Positions 1 to 9,616 of a stretch of DNA of 64,000 nt are shown here, one piece after another. Origin of the DNA: Saccharicrinis carchari. Lineage in GTDB: Bacteria; Bacteroidota; Bacteroidia; Bacteroidales; Marinilabiliaceae. Made by a program: the position numbers and the translations under genes. Under the pieces are notes generated by a model, which searched no databases, was not told where the DNA came from, and saw only the letters and a program-made list of their open reading frames with translations. Position 1 is the stretch's first letter. Every line of letters begins with the position of its first letter. Where the stretch lies: the NCBI RefSeq assembly GCF_900182605.1, contig NZ_FXTB01000002.1, positions 372,001-436,000 of the forward strand, read 5' to 3'.

Positions 1-115
1 GAGAGTAGGTGCTACGGACAGGTCAGTTTAATTCAAACAATTGGCTTGCAGCACATTAAAAAAGGTGTATCAAGGATTATTTAAAGAGCTAAATTAATAT
101 TTTAATTTCCGTAAT

Positions 116-916
116 ATGGGAAAAATTATTGCATTGGCAAATCAAAAAGGAGGCGTAGGAAAAACAACTACCGCTATAAATCTGGCTGCTAGCTTGGCAG
201 TTTTAGAATATAAAGTATTAGTTGTTGACGCCGATCCGCAGGCAAATTCCACATCAGGTTTTGGTTTTGACCTGCGCGAGATAGAAGCCAGTATTTATGA
301 ATGTATCGTGGATGGTATTGATCCTAAAACGGCCTTGCTAAAAACAGAGATTGAAGGTTTGGATATTTTACCCTCGCACATTGATTTGGTAGGTGCCGAA
401 ATTGAAATACTCAACCGGCCCAACAGGGAAAACGTATTAAAAAATGTACTTAATAAATTAAGGAGTCTTTACGATTTTATTCTAATAGACTGCTCACCGT
501 CGCTTGGTTTAATTACCGTTAATTCGCTCACGGCGGCCGATTCGGTGATTATACCGGTACAATGTGAGTATTTTGCGCTCGAAGGCTTAGGGAAGCTTTT
601 AAATACCATTAAGATAATACAGAGCCGTCTTAACAAGTCGCTCGAAATTGAAGGCTTTTTACTTACCATGTACGATTCCAGACTCCGTTTGTCGAATCAA
701 GTGGTAGAGGAAGTGCAGCGTCATTTTCAGGATATGGTTTTTGAAACCTTGATAGCACGTAACATTAAGCTAAGCGAAGCGCCAAGCTATGGAAAGGCAG
801 TGGTTGAGTATGATGCTTCGAGCAAGGGAGCAATTAATTATTTGAACCTGGCGCGGGAACTGTTGCAAAAAAACAACATGACCAGGATGGACAACAAAGA
901 CAAAGTGATAAAATAA
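116..916 (+). CDS. parA: ParA/Soj-family chromosome partitioning ATPase
   Basis: A 266-residue ParA-type ATPase that works with ParB-DNA complexes in origin segregation. The deviant Walker A box KGGVGKTT is at residues 11-18, a VVDADPQ motif follows near residue 37, and the LIDCSPS Walker B region lies near residue 123, all typical of chromosomal Soj/ParA. The ATG is the only start that leaves the N-terminal beta strand intact. parB begins 3 nt after the stop, so the two are surely co-transcribed. The last 15 or so residues are polar and charged and probably form a lineage-specific tail. Confidence 0.97.
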   Translation: MGKIIALANQKGGVGKTTTAINLAASLAVLEYKVLVVDADPQANSTSGFGFDLREIEASIYECIVDGIDPKTALLKTEIEGLDILPSHIDLVGAEIEILNRPNRENVLKNVLNKLRSLYDFILIDCSPSLGLITVNSLTAADSVIIPVQCEYFALEGLGKLLNTIKIIQSRLNKSLEIEGFLLTMYDSRLRLSNQVVEEVQRHFQDMVFETLIARNIKLSEAPSYGKAVVEYDASSKGAINYLNLARELLQKNNMTRMDNKDKVIK

Positions 917-919
917 AGA

Positions 920-1801
920 ATGGCAAAAAAAAGTGCTTTAGGAAGAGGGTTAGGAGCCCTCATCGATAATTCAGAAGATGTGTCTCGTGGGAAACCACTG
1001 GAAGGGATGGACGAAATTGAACTGACCAAAATCGTTGCTAACCCATGGCAGCCGCGTTCGCGTTTTGATGAGGAAAAGCTGGAGGAACTGGCTGCATCCA
1101 TACGTGAGGTGGGTGTTATTCAACCCCTCACCGTTCGCAAAAGTGGCGATAAATATGAGTTGATAGCAGGTGAAAGAAGATTCAGAGCTTCAAAAATTGC
1201 CGGCTTACAGAAAGTTCCTGCCTACGTGCGCAGCGCTGATGACGAAACCATGCTCGAAATGGCCTTGGTGGAGAATATTCAACGTGAGGATCTTGATCCT
1301 ATCGAAATTGCCATCAGCTACCAACGCCTGATTGACGAATGCAAGCTCACACAAGAAAGTATGTCGGAGCGGGTGGGCAAAAAACGGGCTACCGTAAGTA
1401 ATTACCTTCGCTTGCTGAAGTTGCCGGGTGAAATACAATTAGGACTGCGCGATAAGAAATTGGGTATGGGTCATGCACGTGCCATCATTGGGGTGGAAGA
1501 CCCTGAGGTGCAAACAAAAATTTACCACGAAATAGTAAAAAACGACTATTCAGTTCGCAAGGTAGAAGACCTGGTGCGGGAGATGGCTACCCCTAAGGCC
1601 GTAACACCACCAAGCGGTAAAAAGGCGGTAATGCCCGAGGAATACAAACAGCTCGGCAATCAGATATCGGCTGTTTTTAATACGAACGTTCAATTTTCGC
1701 GTGGACAAAAAGGCGATGGTAAAATTGTAATACCCTTTAAATCGGACGAAGAATTAGAGCGGATAATTGCCATTTTGGACAAGGCGAATACGAAGGAATA
1801 G
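920..1801 (+). CDS. parB: ParB/Spo0J-family centromere-binding CTPase
   Basis: A 293-residue ParB protein that would bind parS sites and load the chromosome-segregation machinery. The N-terminal motif LGRGLGALI is standard for chromosomal ParB. NPWQPR at residues 41-46 begins the ParB/Sulfiredoxin domain, and GERRFRA at 84-90 is the CTP-binding box. A helix-turn-helix follows around residues 140-165 and a C-terminal dimerisation region ends the protein. It sits 3 nt behind parA. No 16-bp parS matching the common TGTTTCACGTGAAACA form was seen in the window. Confidence 0.97.
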   Translation: MAKKSALGRGLGALIDNSEDVSRGKPLEGMDEIELTKIVANPWQPRSRFDEEKLEELAASIREVGVIQPLTVRKSGDKYELIAGERRFRASKIAGLQKVPAYVRSADDETMLEMALVENIQREDLDPIEIAISYQRLIDECKLTQESMSERVGKKRATVSNYLRLLKLPGEIQLGLRDKKLGMGHARAIIGVEDPEVQTKIYHEIVKNDYSVRKVEDLVREMATPKAVTPPSGKKAVMPEEYKQLGNQISAVFNTNVQFSRGQKGDGKIVIPFKSDEELERIIAILDKANTKE

Positions 1802-1838
1802 TTTTTGCCGTAAGAAGGCCGTTATAAAAAATAATTAT

Positions 1839-2492
1839 TTGAAATTTTCATCGGTGAACAAGTATAGGGTATTTTTGCAGGTAGCGGTGTGGATAGTGAT
1901 ACTGGGGAGTTGTAATAGGGCATATGCCCAAAACGACAATTCCACCATTATTGTTGAGGATACGATATACGCAAAGCCGGTTACCATTAAAACGCACTCG
2001 CCACACAAGGCTACTTTTTACTCTGCAATTTTACCCGGTCTGGGGCAGGCTTATAACAAGAAATACTGGAAAATACCCATTTTGTATGCCGGCATAGGTG
2101 GGGTTATTTACGGTTTGGATTTTAACACAACCAACTACAAAAAATACAGAAGAGCCTATCGCGATTTTTTAATACAGGACCCGGCTAATAAAAGCTATCT
2201 CGAAGTACTGCCACCTACCATTTCTGAGGATCAGGTAATAAATGGTGGACAATATGCCAGCTGGTTTCAGCAAGCGCTTGAAAATAAAAAAAAATACTAT
2301 AAAAAATACAGAGATTTAAGTTATGTGGGACTGGCTTTAGTTTATGTATTAAACCTGGTAGATGCCAGCGTGGATGCACATTTTAAATCATTCGACGTAA
2401 GTAACGATTTAAGCATGCACGTAGAACCAACCATAACGCCCGTTTATGGCGGGTTTAGTGGAGTGGGTGTACAGGTACGCTTTATTTTTTAA
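1839..2492 (+). CDS. DUF5683 domain protein, exported/membrane
   Basis: A small membrane-associated protein of the DUF5683 family, which commonly follows parAB in Bacteroidota. I place the start at the TTG at 1839 because this gives a classic signal peptide: a short basic end, a hydrophobic stretch and an AYA-Q cleavage site about 29 residues in. The in-frame ATG at 1767 lies inside parB and would add a basic extension unlike an export signal; a GTG at 1854 is also possible. The family core ILPGLGQAYNKKYWKIP and a glycine-rich hydrophobic segment are visible. The function is unknown; the link to cell-cycle genes is by position only. Confidence 0.82.
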   Translation: MKFSSVNKYRVFLQVAVWIVILGSCNRAYAQNDNSTIIVEDTIYAKPVTIKTHSPHKATFYSAILPGLGQAYNKKYWKIPILYAGIGGVIYGLDFNTTNYKKYRRAYRDFLIQDPANKSYLEVLPPTISEDQVINGGQYASWFQQALENKKKYYKKYRDLSYVGLALVYVLNLVDASVDAHFKSFDVSNDLSMHVEPTITPVYGGFSGVGVQVRFIF

Positions 2493-2559
2493 ACATTGGT
2501 CAATAAAACCCGGTGTACAAAAAAATGATTAATCAACACAACAAATAATAAAAAAAGAA

Positions 2560-4137
2560 ATGTTTAGGTTTTTAACAATTGGTGCAGTAGCAGTGTTACT
2601 GACTAACACTTTGGGAGCACAGCAAACGGTGATAAAGGATTCGCTGACCGTGATTGCGGATACACTCCAACAAGATTCGGTAGTATTAGACAGCGATGTG
2701 GAGAAGGGTTTTTTTACCGAAAATTTAGACACGGTTAAAGTAGATGCAAAGGTAGAGGAGGAAATAATGCCCCTAAGCTTTCCGAAAGACTTACCTGATT
2801 CGGTATATATTCAACGCTTGCAAGCTATTGAGTCGCCGCTCGAATTTCCTTTTAACAAAAAGGTAAAGGCGTATATCGAACTCTACACCCAACGTAAAAG
2901 GGGGCAAGTAGAGGTGATGCTGGGACTCTCGGATTATTATTTTCCCATGTTTGAGGAAGCCTTGGATGCAGCTAATCTCCCCCTGGAGCTCAAGTACCTG
3001 CCCATCATTGAGTCGGCACTTAACCCCAGAGCATTTTCACGGGCCGGGGCATCGGGGCTATGGCAGTTTATGTATGGCACCGGCCGTATGTATGGTCTTA
3101 AGCTCGACTCCTATGTAGACGATCGCAGGGATCCGCTCAAGTCGACCCAGGCCGCTGTTAAGTTTTTGCAGGATTTGTATAACATTTATGGCGACTGGTA
3201 CCTGGTGATAGCGGCCTACAATTGCGGACCGGGTAATGTGAACAAGGCCATATACCGTTCGGGTGGTAAGCGCGATTTTTGGCAAATTTATTATCGACTG
3301 CCCCGCGAAACAAGAGGCTATGTGCCGGCTTTTATAGCGGCAGCCTATACCATGAATTATTACAAGGAACATAGGATAACGCCTAAGCCCGCCAAACTAA
3401 ATGAGGCAACCGACACGCTTATGATTTCGGATCTGTTGCATTTTAATCAGATTGCCGCGGTAACAGGCTTGTCTGTAGAAAAATTACGTGCCTTAAATCC
3501 GCAATATAGGAGAGATATTATCCCGGCCAAAAAAAATACCTATAGCCTAAGACTGCCCTTCGATGCTACAGAAAAGTTTATTGCTTTGGAAGATTCCATT
3601 TTTGGATACCAGCGCGAAAAATATTTCGTATCAAACAGGCTGGTCGTAAGCCCCGAAAGCAGCTATAATGTGCCTGTATCGGCACCTAAAAATAAAGCAA
3701 AGGTATATTACACAGTTAAATCGGGCGATGCCGTGGGCTTGATTGCGGAGTGGTTCAATGTGTATTCATCCGACCTTAGATACTGGAACAATATACGTCG
3801 TAACCTGATTAAGGTGGGGCAAAAACTGGTTATATATGTGCCCAAAGATAAGGTGGAGCATTATAAAAAAATAAATAGCATGAGTTATGCCCAAAAGCAG
3901 GCAGGCAAAGGAAAAACAATCACAGCATCCGCTGCATCGAATAAGTCGCAGCAAAATTCGAGTGAATTCAAGGCGAATGAGTATACATATTACACCGTTC
4001 GAAGGGGTGATAACCTATGGACCATTGCCAAGCGCTATCCTGGCATATCCAACCAAAACATAATGGAGTTTAACAACCTGACGGATGCCTCAAAAATCAA
4101 GCCCGGACAAAGGTTAAAGATACCTCGAAAGGGCTAG
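2560..4137 (+). CDS. MltD-like lytic transglycosylase with LysM repeats
   Basis: A 525-residue periplasmic murein lytic transglycosylase. After a signal peptide (about residues 1-20) comes an SLT domain at about 135-255; Glu151 in the IIESALNP motif is the expected catalytic acid, followed by AGASGLWQFM. Two clear LysM modules lie at 382-427 and 476-522, and a degenerate one may lie near 290-330. This is the MltD architecture. It is the last gene of the parA-parB-DUF5683 run and ends just before a strong terminator, so wall remodelling may be coordinated with segregation genes (inference). Confidence 0.92.
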   Translation: MFRFLTIGAVAVLLTNTLGAQQTVIKDSLTVIADTLQQDSVVLDSDVEKGFFTENLDTVKVDAKVEEEIMPLSFPKDLPDSVYIQRLQAIESPLEFPFNKKVKAYIELYTQRKRGQVEVMLGLSDYYFPMFEEALDAANLPLELKYLPIIESALNPRAFSRAGASGLWQFMYGTGRMYGLKLDSYVDDRRDPLKSTQAAVKFLQDLYNIYGDWYLVIAAYNCGPGNVNKAIYRSGGKRDFWQIYYRLPRETRGYVPAFIAAAYTMNYYKEHRITPKPAKLNEATDTLMISDLLHFNQIAAVTGLSVEKLRALNPQYRRDIIPAKKNTYSLRLPFDATEKFIALEDSIFGYQREKYFVSNRLVVSPESSYNVPVSAPKNKAKVYYTVKSGDAVGLIAEWFNVYSSDLRYWNNIRRNLIKVGQKLVIYVPKDKVEHYKKINSMSYAQKQAGKGKTITASAASNKSQQNSSEFKANEYTYYTVRRGDNLWTIAKRYPGISNQNIMEFNNLTDASKIKPGQRLKIPRKG

Positions 4138-4152
4138 GGAAACTAACGGATA

Positions 4153-4197
4153 TAAAAAAACGCTCAAGAATTAATGAATCTCTTGAGCGTTTTTTAA
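4153..4197. terminator. Rho-independent terminator, bidirectional
   Basis: A perfect 10-bp stem (4160-4169 with 4181-4190) has an 11-nt loop. It is flanked by an A-run on the left and a T-run on the right, so it can end transcription of the transglycosylase gene from the plus strand and of minus-strand transcripts. Confidence 0.9.
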
Positions 4198-4288
4198 TTA
4201 AAACGTATTTTCCAAGTGCTGTTAAGTTCTTATTGTGCTATTATCTTAATTGGTATTTAAAAAAGCTAAGAGTTCAATTTGATGTTTA

Positions 4289-5578
4289 TTACAAGCTCCA
4301 ATAAACCATATCCTTTACCTTACCTCTAAAGCATCCTTTTAAATCTATAAAAATGGCATTATCGGTAGTGATGCTTTTAAAGTAGGCTTCATCTAGTCCG
4401 ATGTAATCCTTGTGGTTTACGGCCAAAATTATGGCGGCATATTTCTCGGTAATTTCAGGTAACAATCGGTATCCATATTCCTCGAACAATTCCTCGGAGT
4501 CAGCATAGGGATCCATTACATCAACGTTGGCACTATACGAAATAAGCTCTTTATAAACATCTGCCACCTTAGAGTTGCGTATATCACTCACATTTTCCTT
4601 AAAAGTAGCACCCATAATCAGTATCCTTGCACCGTTCACCTTGTGTCCGTTTCGGATTAATTTTTTAATCGTAGTTTCCGCTACATAGGGACCCATTGAG
4701 TCGTTGATAACTCTTCCGCCGTCGATTATTTTTGTATGATAGCCCAGGGCATTAGCCTTGTAGGTCAGATAATACGGATCAACTCCTATGCAGTGTCCAC
4801 CTACTAAACCTGGCGAAAACTGTAAGAAGTTCCATTTTGTTCCGGCAGCCTCCAGTACTTCGTAAGTGTTAATGTCCATGCGGTCGAAAATAAGCGATAG
4901 TTCGTTCATCAGGGCAATGTTTACATCGCGCTGTGTATTTTCGATAATTTTAGCAGCTTCGGCCACTTTTATGGAACTGGCCTTGTGTATGCCGGCTTTT
5001 ATAATTGTTTTGTACACATCGGCAATAAGCTGCAGGGATTCGTCATCGCTGGCCGAAACAATTTTAAGTATCTTGGTTAGGGTATGCTCTTTGTCGCCCG
5101 GGTTGATGCGTTCAGGGGAGTAGCCCACCTTAAAGTCTAGGCCAAATTTTAATCCGGATTCCTGTTCCAGGATAGGAACACAATCGTCCTCGGTACATCC
5201 GGGGTAAACGGTGGATTCAAAAACTACTACGTCACCTTTTTTTAAAATCTGGCCTACAGTTTTGGTGGCGCCAAGCAATGGGTTTAGGTTGGGCAAATTG
5301 TGTTCGTTGATGGGCGTTGGTACAGCCACCACATGAAAGCTTGCTTCTTTCAGGTCGTCCGCATTACAAGTAAAGGTGATGTCGCAACCATCAAAGGCTG
5401 TTTTGTCGAGTTCTTTGCTGGGGTCAATATTTTGCTTCATCAGATCTACTCTGTCCGGCTTAATATCAAAGCCAACGACTTTCATCTTACGGGCAAACTC
5501 CAGGGCTATAGGCAGGCCCACATAGCCTAATCCTATTACGGATAATTTTGTTTCTTTATTTAATAATTTATCTAACAT
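4289..5578 (-). CDS. UDP-sugar dehydrogenase (WbpO/TviB-like)
   Basis: A 429-residue NAD-dependent nucleotide-sugar 6-dehydrogenase, oxidising a UDP-HexNAc or UDP-Glc to its uronic acid for capsule or O-antigen. The Rossmann motif GLGYVG is at residues 16-21 and the catalytic cysteine is Cys263 in GGHCIGVDPYY. The overall pattern (GYSPERINPGD, NTQRDVNIALMNEL) fits the UDP-N-acetyl-galactosamine dehydrogenase subgroup better than UDP-glucose dehydrogenase, but the substrate is inferred. The start is the ATG at 5578; an upstream in-frame TTG would add six unlikely residues. A Wzi-like gene and a glycosyltransferase lie next to it. Confidence 0.93.
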   Translation of the reverse strand: MLDKLLNKETKLSVIGLGYVGLPIALEFARKMKVVGFDIKPDRVDLMKQNIDPSKELDKTAFDGCDITFTCNADDLKEASFHVVAVPTPINEHNLPNLNPLLGATKTVGQILKKGDVVVFESTVYPGCTEDDCVPILEQESGLKFGLDFKVGYSPERINPGDKEHTLTKILKIVSASDDESLQLIADVYKTIIKAGIHKASSIKVAEAAKIIENTQRDVNIALMNELSLIFDRMDINTYEVLEAAGTKWNFLQFSPGLVGGHCIGVDPYYLTYKANALGYHTKIIDGGRVINDSMGPYVAETTIKKLIRNGHKVNGARILIMGATFKENVSDIRNSKVADVYKELISYSANVDVMDPYADSEELFEEYGYRLLPEITEKYAAIILAVNHKDYIGLDEAYFKSITTDNAIFIDLKGCFRGKVKDMVYWSL

Positions 5579-5732
5579 AGTAAAATGGATTTGCAAATTT
5601 TCGCCCTAAATTGTAATTAAAATCTAAGGAATACTAACATTTTTTGAAAACTGTACTTTTTCTTTTGACCTAGCAATAAAAAAATCAGACGGACAAAGTC
5701 AATTTATTTAAATTATAATCTTTTTTATCGCA

Positions 5733-7376
5733 TTAAAACCCAAAATTTAAACCTAATACAATCATCTTATTATCACCATAATACGGTGCAGCGGTGTATA
5801 TCATGGCATCCGGGCCGCTTAATTTGTAACCTTCAATCTCGGTATAGATATAGGCATCGTTAATAAACTGGTATTGGGCCTTAAGTTTTAAGGCATTTTT
5901 TTTATATCGCAGGTTTTGTATAAAAGCGTATCCGGTGCGTCCATCGCCCCATAAGTTTTCAATAGCACCGCTTTCTTCCAATATTTTCTGATGGTCTTCT
6001 CCTTTTCGGCAATGAATGTAGGATAGCTCTATATCCAAACCTCTTATGGGTTTATATCGTGCCATAAGGAATAGCTCATCTGCATTATCTTTTAAATAAT
6101 GCCCCAGTGTGTATTTATTGCTTTGGAAGGTTAAAGATGGAATAAAATGGGTGTAAGCAAAGGGTTTAGTATGGGTATATTCAACCCCAGCACTCAGGTT
6201 GGGCAGAATGTCTGTTACACGAGCTCCAATTTTAAGACTGATAAAATTAGAATGCTTATCCTCATTAAGCATGTTGGCGATGGATATCTCGTCGATGAAA
6301 AGGCCTGTATATAAATGTGTGTTATTTATTTGGCGACTGCTTAGGTCAAAAAACATTTGGGTATTATGGCCGGCACTATTTCTTGAGCCATTGTAGCTGT
6401 GATCAACCGATTTATAAAACAGGAAAGGGATAAGATAGGCAGCATTGATATTGCCATCGCTATATATTATACTGTTGCCGAACGAAAAATAAAGTTTTTC
6501 CCAAGGCTGCACGCTAATAAGGTTAGCTGCTATATATTTATTGGTAAAAACACGGCGCGTATCGTTGTGTAAGTTGTACGATGCCGAGCTGTCTTCCACC
6601 TCGGAAGCCAACCATCCATGCAGATAGTTGAATTCCAGCCATTTTACAGGCTTTAAGCTAAATTTTATATGGGCAAAGCTGGGAGTGTTGCCTGCAAATA
6701 TATGGGCACCATTGTTATTGTTTCCCCAGGTAAAGTGGTCTTTTACCAGTCCGATGCTCCCGGTTTGCCAGCTGTAAACAATGCCACCACGTGTTTCGCT
6801 GTAATCCTTATTGTTTTCACCTTTTTTATATACCGCACCTCTGTGTTGGGAAAGCTTTTCAGGATTGGCCAGCGGGATACTCTCGTAATTATCGCGCAGG
6901 CTGCCATAAAAGGCCAGTTTGTTACCCATTGTAGCAAAAAACTGAGCTCCGTTCCATCGGTGCTGTTCAAAGCCATTTGAATTTAAATAGGCCCGTCCTC
7001 CTAAAATAATATTCCCGGAAAACTTAAAAGTGGAATCGGCATGATAAAAAATATCAAAACGCTTTCTAAAATCTTTGTTGCCATGCAGCTCTTTGTTAAA
7101 ATCTTTAAGATAAAAATTGAGCTCTTGACTTTGGCGGGATGTTAAAACACGGCTTTTTTGGGCCTGAGCCAGAAAGTGGGCTATCTGCATCCGACTATAT
7201 GGCTTAACAGTACTGTTTAAATTGATGACTCCCTTGTTGGCGAGCTCGTCGATAAAATCATATACCACCTCATTATCGATGTGATATGGAACGAGCTGCG
7301 CGTGAATAGAACCCATGGTTAGCAAGGCAAACAACATAATGTGCAGTGGAGGAAGCAGCTGTTTTTTTAATATCAT
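5733..7376 (-). CDS. Wzi-family capsule assembly outer-membrane protein
   Basis: A 547-residue protein with a signal peptide ending near IHAQ (about residue 26), then a short N-terminal helical domain (DFIDELANKGVINL and similar) and a long run of alternating beta strands rich in aromatic residues, ending in LGLNFGF, a typical outer-membrane barrel terminus. This matches the Bacteroidota members of the Wzi capsule-assembly family, which bind or anchor surface polysaccharide. Genes on both sides make or modify polysaccharide, supporting the call. Start ATG at 7376. Confidence 0.85.
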   Translation of the reverse strand: MILKKQLLPPLHIMLFALLTMGSIHAQLVPYHIDNEVVYDFIDELANKGVINLNSTVKPYSRMQIAHFLAQAQKSRVLTSRQSQELNFYLKDFNKELHGNKDFRKRFDIFYHADSTFKFSGNIILGGRAYLNSNGFEQHRWNGAQFFATMGNKLAFYGSLRDNYESIPLANPEKLSQHRGAVYKKGENNKDYSETRGGIVYSWQTGSIGLVKDHFTWGNNNNGAHIFAGNTPSFAHIKFSLKPVKWLEFNYLHGWLASEVEDSSASYNLHNDTRRVFTNKYIAANLISVQPWEKLYFSFGNSIIYSDGNINAAYLIPFLFYKSVDHSYNGSRNSAGHNTQMFFDLSSRQINNTHLYTGLFIDEISIANMLNEDKHSNFISLKIGARVTDILPNLSAGVEYTHTKPFAYTHFIPSLTFQSNKYTLGHYLKDNADELFLMARYKPIRGLDIELSYIHCRKGEDHQKILEESGAIENLWGDGRTGYAFIQNLRYKKNALKLKAQYQFINDAYIYTEIEGYKLSGPDAMIYTAAPYYGDNKMIVLGLNFGF

Positions 7377-7424
7377 AGGTTGTTTAAATATGCTCAGAAT
7401 TTTCTATAGCTGTAGCGTCTTAAT

Positions 7425-8378
7425 TTAGCATGCTTTTTTATACTTGCCTTTTAGTACCTTATTATATATTTCCAGTAGGCGTTGTGAAATAATATCCACG
7501 TCCATGTCTTTCACTTTATCTCTGCCCTTAGTTCTCTTTCCAAAATGCAATGCGGTATCCAATGCCCGGGCTATTTCTTCCGGATCGTCGGGAACAATAA
7601 AGCACCCATCTATGCCTTGGGTAATATCGGCCACATCGCCCACATCGGTAGATACGATAGGTAACGAACAAGCCATGGCTTCCTTAATTACGTTGGGCGA
7701 ACCTTCCCATTTGGAGGTAAGTAACAGTACATCGGCAGCATAATAATAGGAGGGTACCTTGTCTATCTCCACATTGTTTACGATGGTCAACTCCACATCC
7801 TCGGTGTTGATGTGCGAAAAGGCTTCGCGCGCCAGGGCAAAGTTTTTTTCTTTTCGTTGCGGATCCGAAACCCACAGCACGTGCGCCGAGGAGTTAAAAC
7901 CTGCCTGGCTGCGGGCTATCTCCCGGTCTATGGGTTTAAAGCGGCTGAAATTAATGCCGTTGGGAATGATTTGGGCATGGCGGATTCGGAGATTGTTGTA
8001 CATTTTTTGGGATTTGACAATCGTAAAATCCCAAAAAAGCCGGGCAAACAAAGCGGTGCTCCATGAGGCCATTTTTTCCAGACGGTAATCGGAGCCCATT
8101 AGTGAAACAACCAAAGGTTTTGAACTTGCAAAAGCACAGGTGATACCTGAATAGCCAAACTGGGCATGTACAATATCATAATTACCCGCATTAATAAATT
8201 TTCGGAGTTTAACTATGTGCTTTAAATAAGGCCAATAGCCTACGCCAGTAATATCGTAGTAATCAACTGTGCAACCTATTTGCTCCAGCGATTCTCCCTG
8301 GGTCGTCACCAAATGTGTGCGAGCCTGAATGTCCTGACTACTGTATACAAAAAGAATTTTTAGCTTATTCAAATCCAC
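7425..8378 (-). CDS. Glycosyltransferase family 4 protein
   Basis: A 317-residue GT-B glycosyltransferase. The N-terminal half has a Rossmann-like pattern (KILFVYSSQD, NYDIVHAQFGYSG). The C-terminal half has the GT4 donor-site signature SKWEGSPNVIKEAMACSLPIVSTDVGD with the paired acidic residues. The start is GTG at 8378; the nearest ATG is out of frame. It is somewhat shorter than typical GT4 enzymes. It precedes the Wzi and dehydrogenase genes on the same strand, suggesting a role in surface glycan synthesis. Acceptor and donor cannot be told from sequence. Confidence 0.88.
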   Translation of the reverse strand: MDLNKLKILFVYSSQDIQARTHLVTTQGESLEQIGCTVDYYDITGVGYWPYLKHIVKLRKFINAGNYDIVHAQFGYSGITCAFASSKPLVVSLMGSDYRLEKMASWSTALFARLFWDFTIVKSQKMYNNLRIRHAQIIPNGINFSRFKPIDREIARSQAGFNSSAHVLWVSDPQRKEKNFALAREAFSHINTEDVELTIVNNVEIDKVPSYYYAADVLLLTSKWEGSPNVIKEAMACSLPIVSTDVGDVADITQGIDGCFIVPDDPEEIARALDTALHFGKRTKGRDKVKDMDVDIISQRLLEIYNKVLKGKYKKAC

Positions 8379-8544
8379 TGTTCATTAGTTATACAAGTGT
8401 AAAAATAGCAATATTAGTTGTAAAACAAGGGTAGGATAAGCCTAATTGTAATAACAAGCTATTAATGAAACTTTAAAGCAATGCTTTTCGTACCAAATAC
8501 TTTTAATCGTATAAACTTATACAGAACTTTTGAATCGTTATAGC

Positions 8545-9552
8545 ATGAAAAAACTTCTACTAACACTGACTGTATTATTTTTTTGGAGCAGTAATTATGC
8601 CCAGGAAATTGCACAAAAAAAAGAAAGTACATTCAAGGGCATTAAAAAAGTGATGGTAAACGCCGATTTTTGTACCTTAAAAATGATAGGGTATAATAAG
8701 CAAGAACTTACTTTTACAGGTATCATCAAATCAAACGAAAACCAGGAAGCTTATCAAATTAAGATTAGTCAGGAGCAGGATATTTTGCATGTAAATGTGG
8801 TTAAGCCCGAAGAGTGGATCTCGCACTGGGGGGAGCTTACCCTGATGTTACCCCAAGGGATAAGCGTGGATGCTGTATCCCAATCGGGAAAAATAGAAGT
8901 AAATGATTTGCAAGAGCTTAATTTAAGTGTTCGCTCAGAATCGGGGCATATAGTCATTAATTCGGTACAAGGAACAGTTGCTGTTAACACGGGTGTAGGC
9001 AACCTAAGTGTAAGTGATTTCACGGGAGACCTTAAAAGTAATACTAAAACAGGTAATGTGAAGGTGGAAAGCTTAAAAGGGAATTGCAATATCTCTTGTT
9101 ATAATGGCGCAATAGCTATATCGGATGTGCAAGGTAAACTTAGCGTTCAGGGAGGTACAGGCAACCAGGAGGTGGAAAAAGTGGATGGAGATATCAACTT
9201 AAAGTCAAGCAGCGGCCACATGAAGCTGTCTAATGCCAAAGGAAACATTTTGTGTAAAACATTTAATGGTAACTTAAAATTGTTCAATGTTGAAGGTGCT
9301 TATACCATACAAAGCTCAAAGGGTAATATTGTGGGCACACGAGTGGCATTTACCACCTCTTCGTCGTTTACAACCACCGAAGGAAATGTTAAAATACAGA
9401 TGGATACGAAAAGCAACCTGGCGTTTGAGTTAAAATCGGATAATTCTTTTTTGAGAGCCTTAGGCAAATCCAGGAAAAAATCTTTGAAGATAGGCAAAGG
9501 TGATATCCTTATTACCGGAAATAGTACTACGGGTAGCCAGGCCTATTATTAA
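8545..9552 (+). CDS. Exported DUF4097-type beta-repeat protein
   Basis: A 335-residue protein with a signal peptide (cleavage near NYAQ, about residue 20) followed by about 14 short repeats of the form (x)GDxxVxSxxGNVxV, a right-handed beta-solenoid pattern typical of DUF4097 (putative auto-transporter adhesin head) proteins. The ATG at 8545 is chosen over a TTG 15 nt upstream because it begins the basic end of the signal peptide. No enzymatic motif is visible. It stands alone, is convergent with the C1 peptidase gene and is followed by a hairpin. Function unknown. Confidence 0.82.
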   Translation: MKKLLLTLTVLFFWSSNYAQEIAQKKESTFKGIKKVMVNADFCTLKMIGYNKQELTFTGIIKSNENQEAYQIKISQEQDILHVNVVKPEEWISHWGELTLMLPQGISVDAVSQSGKIEVNDLQELNLSVRSESGHIVINSVQGTVAVNTGVGNLSVSDFTGDLKSNTKTGNVKVESLKGNCNISCYNGAIAISDVQGKLSVQGGTGNQEVEKVDGDINLKSSSGHMKLSNAKGNILCKTFNGNLKLFNVEGAYTIQSSKGNIVGTRVAFTTSSSFTTTEGNVKIQMDTKSNLAFELKSDNSFLRALGKSRKKSLKIGKGDILITGNSTTGSQAYY

Positions 9553-9556
9553 ACTA

Positions 9557-9600
9557 ACATAGCTATCCCGTTTTTCTGCGGGATAGCTATTGAGTTTTCT
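9557..9600. terminator. Hairpin terminator between convergent genes
   Basis: A perfect 12-bp stem (9559-9570 with 9579-9590) closes an 8-nt T-rich loop. A weak T-rich tail follows on the plus strand. It lies between the convergent DUF4097 and C1 peptidase genes and probably serves both. Confidence 0.8.
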
Positions 9601-9616
9601 CCTCGAGAAAGCGTCT

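Noticed and set aside
1-4200. parS site near parAB
   Set aside because: No 16-bp sequence close to the common parS consensus was seen; sites may lie outside the window.
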